Part shown: piece after piece, positions 1-7,546 of the stretch
How the letters are laid out: the number at the start of each line of letters is the position of its first letter
How positions within the stretch are numbered: position 1 is the first letter of the stretch
Virus record (IMG/VR): IMGVR_UViG_3300047673_000120
Coordinates: 1-35,063 of that record
Length of the DNA: 35,063 bases
Reading direction: 5' to 3' (one strand)
From: a virus
Notes under the pieces: generated by a model
Told to the model about the DNA's origin: nothing
What the model saw: only the letters and a program-made list of their open reading frames with translations
The model's database searches: none
Made by a program: the position numbers and the translations under genes

Positions 1-127
1 GGAGGGTGCCGTCCCAGTTGTCGGCCTCGCCATTAACCCTGATCTTAATTTCGACTACGAGATTTCTAATGCCTGATCCCATCTTAAATTCTCCGCGGTC
101 TATCGCCGTAACGATGATTACCGACTG
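1..127. repeat. Left copy of the 127-bp terminal direct repeat
   Basis: Bases 1-127 are identical to bases 34937-35063 by direct reading. The gene at the left edge continues in frame into the right end when the copies are merged. The exact length of 127 is a common assembler k-mer size, so I read this as the overlap of a circular assembly and not as a physical terminal repeat. The unique genome is then 34,936 bp. Confidence 0.95.
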
Positions 128-265
128 AACTTCCTGATCCAGAGGTTGATTGTCCCCTCCGATTGCTCCGCCATAGTCGTGCTTCCTGATAGTCTGCTGT
201 TGCAACACCGGATCGCGCTGGAAATCAGCGATGATGGAATCTTCAAGAAGGCTTTCGATGCTCAT
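1..265 (-). CDS. 5' part of a head-tail or tail completion protein that crosses the circle junction
   Basis: The reading frame opens at an ATG at 265 that overlaps the stop of the upstream gene (ATGA, 262-265) and stays open to base 1. It continues in frame through the right-hand repeat and ends at 34734. The joined product is about 155 residues, starting MSIESLLEDSIIADFQ. A shorter start inside the repeat (base 82, or 35018 in the other copy) would miss 61 residues and leave bases 83-261 empty, so the long form is preferred. Position after a gpFII-like gene and before tube-like genes suggests a gpZ/gpU-type tail completion role. This is inferred from gene order only; I recognise no motif. 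Confidence 0.8.
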   Translation of the reverse strand, partial: MSIESLLEDSIIADFQRDPVLQQQTIRKHDYGGAIGGDNQPLDQEVQSVIIVTAIDRGEFKMGSGIRNLVVEIKIRVNGEADNWDGTL

Positions 266-591
266 TTTCCAATGAAGCTGCTGAACGACAAAGCCAAACT
301 CGGATTGGATGGATCATCCACGAACGTGTTCTCCGCGCTCAATCCACCGGGAACGAATTCCTCCGCGGCATTGGCGCGACCGGTTATCTGTCGATCTTTC
401 CCAGCGAGGTTGATAACGTCGCCAGTTTTCGGAAGTCCGTTAGTTGGGAAAAGGTTCTTGTTCGTGACCAAGACATTCTGATCCGCATTCACGACACAAC
501 CGTAGGATTGCCCGTTCCACTTGAACATTGTCCCGGTCACCGAGAAAGCATCCGCAAGCGCTGAAACAATGTCGTCCGAGAGTGCTGACAT
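262..591 (-). CDS. Putative gpFII-like head-tail joining protein (109 aa)
   Basis: The protein has a short N-terminal helix (SDDIVSALADAF) followed by alternating beta segments such as KWNGQSYGCVV and DVINLAGKDRQITGRA. This layout resembles the small head-tail connector gpFII of lambda, which sits on the connector after packaging. It is the first structural gene after the sugar cassette and overlaps the next gene by ATGA. The intergenic gap upstream is 18 bases with no clear Shine-Dalgarno sequence. The family assignment rests on size, fold pattern and order, so it is tentative. Confidence 0.55.
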   Translation of the reverse strand: MSALSDDIVSALADAFSVTGTMFKWNGQSYGCVVNADQNVLVTNKNLFPTNGLPKTGDVINLAGKDRQITGRANAAEEFVPGGLSAENTFVDDPSNPSLALSFSSFIGK

Positions 592-609
592 ACGTTAAGA
601 GAGGATGTG

Positions 610-1326
610 TCAAATCGGCAGCCTAGGTGGAAATTCGGTCTTCGCTTCCACTGTCGCGCGTCCTCCTGCTGCGTTTAGTTTTTCAATAACCTCTTCCAGT
701 GGGAACACCGCAGATCCTTCATGGCGAAGCTGAATGCGTGTGTCGAGCATCACTTTGAACCCTAATGCTCGGGCTTTGTCGCAAAAATACCAGTCCTCTG
801 ACAGAAATTCTTTGTTGACGACTCCAACCTGAAAGAAATCCCATTCATCGTGCCCATGATTGGTGTAATGCTTTGACCAATGCGGATTGTCTTCGCCGCA
901 GTCCTTCATCTTCTCCAGTACTGATCGATGGATGCGAAGGAAGCCTGTGCCAGCGCGGGCGATCTCCTGATATCCTCCGCACTCGGTTTCAATGTGATTA
1001 GGAAGCGTGTTTATGCATGGCTCGATACCCTTGGACTTCTTGCAGTAGATCCCCGCTAGAATTAGCTCATCGCTTTCCATTGCAAGGCCGATGTGATGCT
1101 CGTCAAAAATGATGTCCGAATCGATGAACCAGATGTAATCGCGCTTTGTTTCGCGAAGGAAATGCGCTGCTGCACGGTTGCGCGCACGCGAAGGCAAGCT
1201 GTCGCTGAACCTGTCAATGTGCAGGTCTCTATCCTTAAACCCACGGAGAATCGATAAGAGGAAATTAGCCCGGATCGACCCGTGACCGTTATCGATTAAA
1301 GGTAGGAAGATGCTTTTGTTATCCAT
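610..1326 (-). CDS. GT-A type glycosyltransferase-like protein, last gene of the sugar cassette
   Basis: About 238 residues from the ATG at 1326. An upstream start at 1368 would add 14 residues and overlap the previous gene more deeply. Early in the protein, segments such as SLPSRARNRAAAHFL and YIWFIDSDIIFDEHHIGLA match the nucleotide-sugar fold, with DSD as the metal-binding DxD motif. A later AGTGFLRIHRSVLEKM segment and a C-terminal RHEGSAVFP are usual for phage glycosyltransferases of this type. It probably transfers a sugar in the cytoplasm, to a phage structural protein or a host surface glycan. The acceptor cannot be read from sequence. It overlaps the preceding gene by 31 bases. Confidence 0.75.
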   Translation of the reverse strand: MDNKSIFLPLIDNGHGSIRANFLLSILRGFKDRDLHIDRFSDSLPSRARNRAAAHFLRETKRDYIWFIDSDIIFDEHHIGLAMESDELILAGIYCKKSKGIEPCINTLPNHIETECGGYQEIARAGTGFLRIHRSVLEKMKDCGEDNPHWSKHYTNHGHDEWDFFQVGVVNKEFLSEDWYFCDKARALGFKVMLDTRIQLRHEGSAVFPLEEVIEKLNAAGGRATVEAKTEFPPRLPI

Positions 1327-2042
1327 ATTTCTGCTAGGTCGTCCATGATCTGTTCCTGCTGCGCCCATCTTCGGCTGCCGTCCATGCGATCAGTCGAAAA
1401 CGTCGCCATTAAAGTGTTTTCCACCGTGATTCCGCACATTTGCAGCCAGCCGGACAGCATCGTTTCAGGATGAAATGGGCATCCGTGTTTAAGTAGTCCA
1501 TCGATCCCGCTGTAAAGATTGAAGTAGGTTTCTGCGGCTTCTCGACCCATTACAGCTAATCGATCATTGATGCCGCCGAACTTTCCCCACCAAGGAGCGA
1601 ACACCCATCGCGGGCGCATTCCTAAAACGTCTAAATCAGGCGGTGCAAATCTGTGAATCCAAAGATCAGGCCTGATGCGAATGATTACGTCAAATGATTC
1701 TGTGGCCTCAGAGGAAGCAAAGAAATCCCATACCTTTTTGTTTCCCCAATGTTGCAGCATTAATTTGTCATGAGTGGTTGCGTTGGCGTATGGTGCAAAA
1801 GCCCCTTTATCTGGTGCTATTTCAGGGAGATCGGAAGGGTCATCGTAAAATTCAGCGTGAACATTCTTATAATCAGATTCTAAGATTTGACCGTCATACA
1901 TCTGGTCGTCGCGGCAGACAGAGAGAAAGAAATGAATGTCAGGCTCGTAATGGCGAAAGATGTGCCATTTCTGGGTTGGATAGCATTTCTTGAAGGTCCG
2001 GAGTTGACCTGAGATTAAGACGGCAGTTTTCAAAACAGCCAC
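1296..2042 (-). CDS. Glycosyltransferase-like protein with ISGQLRTF / RIRPDL motifs (248 aa)
   Basis: The N terminus LKTAVLISGQLRTFKKCYP and the central SFDVIIRIRPDLWIHRF are the hallmarks of a poorly characterised glycosyltransferase-like group found in capsule and O-antigen clusters and in large marine phages. RPDL is the likely divalent-metal site. It lies in the cassette between an FkbM methyltransferase and a GT-A protein, overlapping the FkbM gene by 13 bases, which suggests coupled translation. A role in building or decorating a glycan is likely; the sugar and acceptor are unknown. Confidence 0.7.
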   Translation of the reverse strand: MAVLKTAVLISGQLRTFKKCYPTQKWHIFRHYEPDIHFFLSVCRDDQMYDGQILESDYKNVHAEFYDDPSDLPEIAPDKGAFAPYANATTHDKLMLQHWGNKKVWDFFASSEATESFDVIIRIRPDLWIHRFAPPDLDVLGMRPRWVFAPWWGKFGGINDRLAVMGREAAETYFNLYSGIDGLLKHGCPFHPETMLSGWLQMCGITVENTLMATFSTDRMDGSRRWAQQEQIMDDLAEIWITKASSYL

Positions 2043-2596
2043 TCCTCTATTGGAAGACCCTGTTCTTTGAACGTCCGCTCAATCTCCTCGCGCCTTCCGT
2101 ATTTCGCGTCTGAAGGACAGGCATGGAATTCTACCCATAGTTTTTTAATCTTATTTGATCGATTGTTTCGTGACAGGTCTGACAGAATTGCATACTCGGC
2201 CCCCTCGGCGTCGATCTTCATGTGGATAACGTCATTGTCGTTGGTCATGTGTTTGATGAAATCGCATACGCTAAATACCGGAGCCATGATCTCGTAACCG
2301 TTCGACAGGTTGCTCGTTGACCGCATACCGGATAGCCGTTCCTCGAACGAATCTCCAAGTGCATCGTCTTTCTCGAAGAACCGAACGACTGCGCTTCGGT
2401 CAGACAAACCGAATGGGCAAACCTTCACTACAAACCTGTCCCGCATCTGCTGGGATTTGGTGAGTAATGCGGAGTGATGCCGCGGCGACGGCTCAAAGCA
2501 CCAGACTGTCCAGCCGTCGTAAATGTTCGTAGTGCATAGAAATTGGTCGAATGTTTGACCGACATTGGCGCCTACGTCAAAGAAATGACTGCTCAT
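2030..2596 (-). CDS. FkbM family SAM-dependent methyltransferase (188 aa)
   Basis: The SAM-binding motif FFDVGANVGQT is at residues 5-15, right after the start. The second conserved FkbM element, HMKIDAEGAEYAIL, lies around residue 125. FkbM enzymes O-methylate sugars or polyketides. In a cassette of glycosyltransferases the substrate is most likely a sugar hydroxyl. The protein is slightly shorter than usual (about 200-250 residues) but both key motifs are intact. Its ATG at 2596 overlaps the stop of the thiamine-diphosphate gene (ATGA). Confidence 0.85.
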   Translation of the reverse strand: MSSHFFDVGANVGQTFDQFLCTTNIYDGWTVWCFEPSPRHHSALLTKSQQMRDRFVVKVCPFGLSDRSAVVRFFEKDDALGDSFEERLSGMRSTSNLSNGYEIMAPVFSVCDFIKHMTNDNDVIHMKIDAEGAEYAILSDLSRNNRSNKIKKLWVEFHACPSDAKYGRREEIERTFKEQGLPIEEWLF

Positions 2597-3246
2597 CTCC
2601 GTAGATGCCTTTCGGTCGCTCCTTTATCGAACTCAATCTTGAAGCTACAACCGCTGCCAGCGTGCGGGTATGTTGGTGCGTAATGGTAGCGCAGTACGCA
2701 GTTAAAGAGATGCTCTAGCCCCTTTGCAGCCCCGCGGCGGTGTTCTCTGGGCGTGTCTACGCTTCTGTTATTGTCCTCGATTATGAACGAGCAGGGAAGG
2801 TCGTTTGCCTCCACGAACATCGCAGCTTCGTAGAAATGCCCTTCCTCTTCGCCACCGTCTCCGATAAAACACCAGACTTTAGGAAATTCATGTCCTCCTG
2901 GTAGATCCCATTGCTGTTTTATGGCCCACGCAACGCCCGCAGCAATCCCGCAGCATCCGGAAAGGACAGCGGAACATAGGAAATTGTGTTTGCGGGAATA
3001 GACGAACATCGAATCGCCTTCCTTGATGCGCTGAATAAGTAGTTCCGGTTCGATGCCGGCGAGAAGCGCATGATAGTGAGTTCGATGCGTCGAGAATATC
3101 CAGTCGCCTTCTTTGATGTCGCTGAAGATGTCGAGAAGTTGCTGCTCGTTCCCGCCGCACAAATGAACCAGGGACGGGAGCTGCCCCTGTTCCCAAAGCT
3201 CCCGAATCCCTGATTCAAACTCGATTAAAGATTGCGCCGTCATCAT
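2593..3246 (-). CDS. Thiamine-diphosphate-dependent E1-alpha / transketolase N-domain-like protein (217 aa)
   Basis: The cofactor motif GDG at residues 129-131 and NN at 159-160 (spacing about 28) is the standard ThDP/Mg site. STHRTHYHALLAG (52-64) matches the histidine region of 2-oxo-acid dehydrogenase E1-alpha subunits. At 217 residues it is much shorter than E1-alpha (about 330-400) and has essentially only the PP domain. The matching Pyr domain is encoded 3 kb upstream in the same operon (6183-6764), so the pair probably forms one active site. Likely chemistry is transfer or addition of a two-carbon or acyl unit, perhaps to a sugar. It overlaps the preceding gene by 32 bases and the next by ATGA. 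Confidence 0.85.
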   Translation of the reverse strand: MMTAQSLIEFESGIRELWEQGQLPSLVHLCGGNEQQLLDIFSDIKEGDWIFSTHRTHYHALLAGIEPELLIQRIKEGDSMFVYSRKHNFLCSAVLSGCCGIAAGVAWAIKQQWDLPGGHEFPKVWCFIGDGGEEEGHFYEAAMFVEANDLPCSFIIEDNNRSVDTPREHRRGAAKGLEHLFNCVLRYHYAPTYPHAGSGCSFKIEFDKGATERHLRR

Positions 3247-4132
3247 TGTTCCAGGAAGGACTTAAAGTGTTCGTGTGCAGCTCGGTGGACCCACTGTGTA
3301 TTCCTCCGCCGGTGACTGCTTGCGCGAGACTCGGCTTTATGTTCAGCCACGCTCCGAACTTGTCTCGGTCGATCCCGTGTTTAATTGCCCATCGGTTCCA
3401 GACAAGATTGAGTGAGTGACTGAGCATTCCGTCATCGATCATTTGTAGCTGGCGGAAATATCCGCTCTGCGGATAAGCTGGGTTATCCTGCGGGTCGAAA
3501 GCTTGATTTATCATGCCGATAAGTTCCGGAAACTCATTTGCGATCTCGCAGATGCGCTCCCATTTGAGGTAACAGGTCGTCGCTGTGTTGCTTGCCAATT
3601 CAGTAAATCGTCCTTCGGCTCCCGGCTTCCAATCGCTCTTATACAATGCGGATCGGTTCACGTTATCCTCGCCCATCTGCATCTTCATGGATTCAGGGAA
3701 AATCTGGTTGCGATGATAGTCGTCGTATGCATTCGCAGCGTCGTAGCCGACAATCCCAAGACACATTCTGCCGTGTTCCGTGTTTTCGAATACGTCCAAA
3801 ACCGTCTCATAAGCGGTCATCCTGAAGATGTAATCACTTTCTGCGATGAACCAGTATTGAGGCATAAAGGTTCGCGCGTAACCAAGCGCAATCTTTCCGG
3901 AGTGAACCATGCCCATGCTCCGGCTTTTGCTCAGGATGTTGAATGGAACCGAAAAGTTGCTATGCGCTTGCGACTGAGTTAAGCGAAGGACGCGCGCGAC
4001 CTCTGGATTCCAACCGTCATTCGTCGCAAGAACTTCGCAATCGTGCTGGACTGCGTTGCCCATGATCGTCGCAAGGCTATGCCTCAATATGTCTGGCCGA
4101 TCATAGCAAAATATGGTGACGAAAATCTTCAT
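3215..4132 (-). CDS. Family-2-like (GT-A) glycosyltransferase (305 aa)
   Basis: The N terminus MKIFVTIFCYDRPDILRHSLATI is a typical GT-A first strand and helix, and CEVLATNDGWN follows as the second strand. YWFIAESDYIFRM near residue 95 carries an ESD in the DxD-like position. The C-terminal half (DGMLSHSLNLVWNRWAIKHG) is not a motif I recognise. It probably transfers a sugar from a nucleotide donor. Its ATG at 4132 overlaps the stop of the 65-residue gene upstream (ATGA). Confidence 0.75.
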   Translation of the reverse strand: MKIFVTIFCYDRPDILRHSLATIMGNAVQHDCEVLATNDGWNPEVARVLRLTQSQAHSNFSVPFNILSKSRSMGMVHSGKIALGYARTFMPQYWFIAESDYIFRMTAYETVLDVFENTEHGRMCLGIVGYDAANAYDDYHRNQIFPESMKMQMGEDNVNRSALYKSDWKPGAEGRFTELASNTATTCYLKWERICEIANEFPELIGMINQAFDPQDNPAYPQSGYFRQLQMIDDGMLSHSLNLVWNRWAIKHGIDRDKFGAWLNIKPSLAQAVTGGGIHSGSTELHTNTLSPSWNNDDGAIFNRV

Positions 4133-4326
4133 GGAGATTTAACGATGGATATTTTTAGGTGGCGCGTTCCCTTCGGCTCGCTTGCTCTGAGTTGTTTTAG
4201 AGTTTTGTAAACGAGAAGCATCCCATCAGAGTTGCACACAGGTTGTACTTCTACGGGAAAGGGTATATGAGCAGTAAGTTTGTCCCACCGTTGTAATCTC
4301 ATTGCTACGTAAAGCGGACGTTTCAT
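4129..4326 (-). CDS. Small cassette protein of unknown function (65 aa)
   Basis: A basic small protein, beginning MKRPLYVAMRLQRWDKLTAHIP and ending HLKISIVKSP. I do not recognise a family. ATGA overlaps on both sides, with the dehydrogenase upstream and a glycosyltransferase downstream, make it very likely to be a real translated gene. Its position invites the idea of a small accessory subunit of the pathway, but nothing in the sequence shows this. Confidence 0.65.
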   Translation of the reverse strand: MKRPLYVAMRLQRWDKLTAHIPFPVEVQPVCNSDGMLLVYKTLKQLRASEPKGTRHLKISIVKSP

Positions 4327-5225
4327 TTGTCCATCTCAATCATCACGCGACCGGCTTTGCCATCGCGCATGAGCTGGATTCCTTCGTTGATTTGATCGAG
4401 CGGTATTCGATGCGTGATGATCTTCTCGTAACCGTAGAAAGTTCCATGCCTGAACATTTCGACGTATCTCGGAATGTCTTTGGCTGGCTCGAATCCACCG
4501 GCTGATGTACCGTTCTTTTGCAAGGAAATATATCGTGTTCCGATGGGCTCACTACCAATGGTATCGATTACAATATCACTTAGAACTGGCTGCGTAGAAA
4601 AGCGCGTCATGCGCGAATAAAATCGCTCTACGAGTTTTTTTTTGGATTCAACCGAATCAATTCCTACGACTTCCCAAAGTTCAGCCTTTCTCATCGTCAA
4701 AGCGAATATAATCGATAGCCCAAGACCGCCGCACCCGATCACAGAAACGACGTCACCGATTTTAGGTTTGGCTTCGTTTTCAACGATTGAGACTGCTGTC
4801 GATAGAGCGCAACCAAGTAACGCCGCAAAGTCGTTCGGAATGTCGTGAGGGATCGACGTAACTCGATTTTCGCTCACGATTGAGTATTCCGAAAAGGTTG
4901 TTACCGCACCGGATTTAACGTTCCCATAAACCGCGCCATCCACATCACATCCTTCGCCTTTACGCCAGTGCATCACAACTTTGTCTCCGGGTTTAACCGT
5001 CGTCACCACATTATCGACTGCTTCCACTACCCCACAACCTTCATGGCCTAGTAGATGTGGCAGATGAGCGGGATCACCTTTTATCCCGTCTATTTCCTGA
5101 AGCTGTGAACCGCAAATGCCGGTGCAAATAATTTTGACCAGCACCTGTCCAGGCTGCAGTGGAGGAATTTCAAGATCCCGGATCGCCAATGGTTGACTGA
5201 TCTGCTCAAGAACCGCGGCCTTCAT
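4323..5225 (-). CDS. Zinc-type medium-chain alcohol/polyol dehydrogenase (300 aa)
   Basis: The catalytic zinc cysteine C38 (TGICGSQ) and the GHE motif at 60-62 are present, and the Rossmann glycine motif GCGGLG is at 164-169. The four-cysteine structural zinc lobe of classic alcohol dehydrogenases is missing: only C93 remains in that loop. The protein is also about 50 residues shorter than the usual 350. It therefore resembles the compact sugar or threonine dehydrogenase branch of the family. In this operon it follows a radical SAM gene (ATGA), a pairing that suggests oxidation or reduction of a sugar intermediate with NAD(P)H. Confidence 0.88.
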   Translation of the reverse strand: MKAAVLEQISQPLAIRDLEIPPLQPGQVLVKIICTGICGSQLQEIDGIKGDPAHLPHLLGHEGCGVVEAVDNVVTTVKPGDKVVMHWRKGEGCDVDGAVYGNVKSGAVTTFSEYSIVSENRVTSIPHDIPNDFAALLGCALSTAVSIVENEAKPKIGDVVSVIGCGGLGLSIIFALTMRKAELWEVVGIDSVESKKKLVERFYSRMTRFSTQPVLSDIVIDTIGSEPIGTRYISLQKNGTSAGGFEPAKDIPRYVEMFRHGTFYGYEKIITHRIPLDQINEGIQLMRDGKAGRVMIEMDK

Positions 5226-6013
5226 CGCGCTGCCAGCTTTTTCTCTTTGTATTGACGCACCGCTTCAGTCCAAATTGGACTCATCGGTTCATCCGGAGCT
5301 GCGTCCAGCATCGAATGTTTAGGTCCACCGGTTCTGTATTCATCCAGCTTTTCGGGATGCTGGACTCTAGCAAAACCGCAGTTGGCGCAATGCTTATGGA
5401 AACCTGTTGCCAGAAGTTCGGCCGTGACGTCCTTTAACCGGATTGCAAGCGGTTCGTAACCAAATAGACGATTGCCCGCGGCGGCTGGAGAACACTCATA
5501 GAATCCGTGGTTATTGTAAGCGATTCCGCACATCGAACTTTGATAGCAACCAAGCATATAGTCTTCGCCGGTATCAAGTGCGCTCACGGAGAACGGGACA
5601 TGAGAACTGACAAGCGGCTTTCCATCCTTCCGGCTATTCTCGGGCGCGACGTTGTGCTTTGCGGCAATTTCCATTCGCTCCGCTACGATTTTGCTGAATC
5701 CGTTGGTGCAAACGAAAAGTCGGACGGTAGGATTCGATTTAAGCTGATATTCATGCAGCGCGATACAGATCTCTTCGAACTGTGGATGTAGCGTCGGTTC
5801 TCCACCATGCAAGACTAACCATTCCCACGGCCAATTTAACTCCGAGGATTGGTCGAGAAGATCCTGCACTTGTGAAACCGGCATCGTTTCATTACTAGGT
5901 GCCTGGGTTATCAGATTAGAGCAATGGACGCAGCGTAGGTTGCAACGGTAGGTAATGTGGATCTCAAGATGCCGAACGTTCGGGATATGACCTGTAGGAA
6001 TCGCGTTACTCAT
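5222..6013 (-). CDS. Radical SAM enzyme with extra C-terminal cysteines (263 aa)
   Basis: The [4Fe-4S]-binding CxxxCxxC motif is C24, C28, C31 (YRCNLRCVHC). The SAM-binding GGEPT is at 70-74. A C-terminal region holds further cysteines (CYQSSMC, YECSPAA, HCANC), which suggests a second iron-sulfur cluster of the SPASM/twitch kind. Such proteins act on peptides, sugars or nucleosides. Here the neighbours (dehydrogenase downstream, ThDP domain upstream, glycosyltransferases around) favour a sugar substrate. Radical SAM plus reductase pairs are known in sugar deoxygenation (AprD4/AprD3), but that match is only by analogy. ATGA overlaps on both sides. Confidence 0.88.
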   Translation of the reverse strand: MSNAIPTGHIPNVRHLEIHITYRCNLRCVHCSNLITQAPSNETMPVSQVQDLLDQSSELNWPWEWLVLHGGEPTLHPQFEEICIALHEYQLKSNPTVRLFVCTNGFSKIVAERMEIAAKHNVAPENSRKDGKPLVSSHVPFSVSALDTGEDYMLGCYQSSMCGIAYNNHGFYECSPAAAGNRLFGYEPLAIRLKDVTAELLATGFHKHCANCGFARVQHPEKLDEYRTGGPKHSMLDAAPDEPMSPIWTEAVRQYKEKKLAAR

Positions 6014-6186
6014 TCGGATTGAAATATCAGTTCGGAGATGATCTCACCAAGGCCAATCAAAATAACTGCGTTCGCGTCGAAGTATTCGGAATTACCGCCG
6101 AGTGCCTCAATTCCTCGTTTCTCGGCTTCCATTAACAGATCACGACCGTTGCTTTTCGGAAGTTCTGAAAGCTTTTTCGTTTTCAC
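6010..6186 (-). CDS. Small GTG-started cassette protein (58 aa)
   Basis: Found by reading the gap between the ThDP Pyr-domain gene and the radical SAM gene. A GTG at 6186 overlaps the upstream TGA, and the frame runs to a TGA at 6010 that overlaps the radical SAM ATG. The product starts VKTKKLSELPKSNGRDLLMEA and ends in a hydrophobic helix, VILIGLGEIISELIF. There is no recognised family. Tight coupling on both sides supports it as real; an internal ATG would give a 40-residue product. Confidence 0.6.
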   Translation of the reverse strand: MKTKKLSELPKSNGRDLLMEAEKRGIEALGGNSEYFDANAVILIGLGEIISELIFQSE

Positions 6187-6764
6187 ATCAGATCCTTGTA
6201 CTCGACCAGTGCCGTCGAAAATTCGTCGAGATGATCGAGCGCTTTTTCGTATGCCAATCCGATATATTTGGCATCTGGCAAAGAAATCACTGGAAACGAA
6301 ACAAGTTGTCGTAAAGCTGGACTCAAATCCTGCGTATGCGTTTTTCCAGTGAACAAAGGCTTGTTCCTGTTTCCGACCACAATCCGAAGTATCATCGTTG
6401 GGCGAAACTCGCCGTGACTCATGGTTTCGATCTTATCAAGATGATTTACGATTGCGTCGAGAGCGTTGAGGATAAAATCCATGCGCTCAATAAACACCAC
6501 AGGTTTCAGACCTTTAAGGGAGAGGCCGATGGCAAACCCAACCATTAGATTTTCAGCCACCGGCATCTCGATAAGTTGTGAATCTGAAACATTCTTGAGC
6601 GTCCCACCGGCACGCCCGCCAATCTTCACCCCATAACCCACGAACCGAACAAGTGGATCTTGCGCTAGGGATTCCATCGCTTTTGTGAGTTCGTCCCTGT
6701 AGGATAGAGCGACAGGAAATTCAGATGTGATCGGGCAGTTCGGACTATCAACGCTCGATGTCAT
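6183..6764 (-). CDS. Thiamine-diphosphate Pyr-domain protein, E1-beta / transketolase-like (193 aa)
   Basis: The segment EMPVAENLMVGFAIGLSLKG (residues 66-85) matches the Pyr-domain motif of E1-beta subunits and transketolases, with E71 as the glutamate that activates the cofactor. PVVFIERMDFILNALDAIVNH follows as in E1-beta. The family normally has about 330 residues with a C-terminal transketolase domain; here the protein stops after the Pyr domain. It is expected to pair with the PP-domain protein at 2593-3246. No E2/E3 genes are present, so a complete oxo-acid dehydrogenase is unlikely and a transketolase- or synthase-type reaction is more likely. Confidence 0.85.
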   Translation of the reverse strand: MTSSVDSPNCPITSEFPVALSYRDELTKAMESLAQDPLVRFVGYGVKIGGRAGGTLKNVSDSQLIEMPVAENLMVGFAIGLSLKGLKPVVFIERMDFILNALDAIVNHLDKIETMSHGEFRPTMILRIVVGNRNKPLFTGKTHTQDLSPALRQLVSFPVISLPDAKYIGLAYEKALDHLDEFSTALVEYKDLM

Positions 6765-7546
6765 AGCAACCCCTCGCCCTTCAGAACTTCCGCGGCTTCA
6801 TCGATGGTCGCGCAATGCATCGTGTTCGGACTGAGGTTGACCCTCTCCGGCTCCAAAAGGATGATTCGATGCTTAACGCTCTCCTGATTCCAAATGTTGA
6901 ATGTAGGCCAACTAGGGCCCGTGCTGACCATCAGGATTGTGTGGCAATAAAGACTTAGTCCGCCAATTTGCGTCACAGAATATCCGAAGCGTTTCGTACT
7001 CTGAAGATTCTTCGGGAGATCATCTGTTACAACGACTTTGAAACCTTTTGACGCAATACCGTTCGCCAGAATCGCCAATGCGTATTCATCATATCTTTGA
7101 AACTGCCCTGATCCCGGCGGGCTGTTAATTACTAGGACCTCGCAGTCAGTAATTCGGCTTGGACCGAAGCAGGTTTGAATCGCCGGATAATCGAACAGCA
7201 TATCCTTCGCGCATTTAATCGGATTCTCGACGTTCATCCTATCCGACAGATACGGAAACCACGCTTCCACATGGAACTTTACAAAGTCGAGTCTGTCCGG
7301 ATGCGAATACCAGAATTGCTTATCTCCCCGCCAAGCATTGATTGAATCACTCGGAGTCGTGTAGTTAAAGTCCTTTAGCTCGACGTTGGGAACATCAGCA
7401 ACCACGTCCTGAAGCTGTTTCAGGTATTGCCATTGCGCGGCGTGAACGAACTGACGATCAGGATTTGCGAGCGCGACTTTGCGAAGGAAATGCAGATGCA
7501 CAAGATTGTCGCCAAGGTGATAGGCGTTGTGCGTTCTGATTATCAT
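6761..7546 (-). CDS. GT-B glycosyltransferase, family-9-like (about 261 aa)
   Basis: The N-terminal MIIRTHNAYHLGDNLVHLHF is the GxGDxL-like loop typical of heptosyltransferase-type (GT9) GT-B enzymes. A C-terminal STGPSWP segment fits the donor-binding region of that fold. I place the start at the ATG at 7546 because it overlaps the stop of the zinc-ribbon gene (ATGA); a longer frame would need a TTG at 7594. It likely adds a sugar from a nucleotide donor. It is one of four glycosyltransferase-like proteins in the cassette. Confidence 0.75.
   Translation of the reverse strand: MIIRTHNAYHLGDNLVHLHFLRKVALANPDRQFVHAAQWQYLKQLQDVVADVPNVELKDFNYTTPSDSINAWRGDKQFWYSHPDRLDFVKFHVEAWFPYLSDRMNVENPIKCAKDMLFDYPAIQTCFGPSRITDCEVLVINSPPGSGQFQRYDEYALAILANGIASKGFKVVVTDDLPKNLQSTKRFGYSVTQIGGLSLYCHTILMVSTGPSWPTFNIWNQESVKHRIILLEPERVNLSPNTMHCATIDEAAEVLKGEGLL

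Noticed and set aside
1-127. End repeat as physical direct terminal repeat of the virion DNA
   Set aside because: Exact length 127 equals a usual assembler k-mer and the boundary falls inside a gene; coverage data would be needed to argue otherwise.
3503-3982. Rightward frame of 159 codons opposite the family-2-like glycosyltransferase
   Set aside because: Antisense shadow of a well-supported gene inside an overlapping operon.
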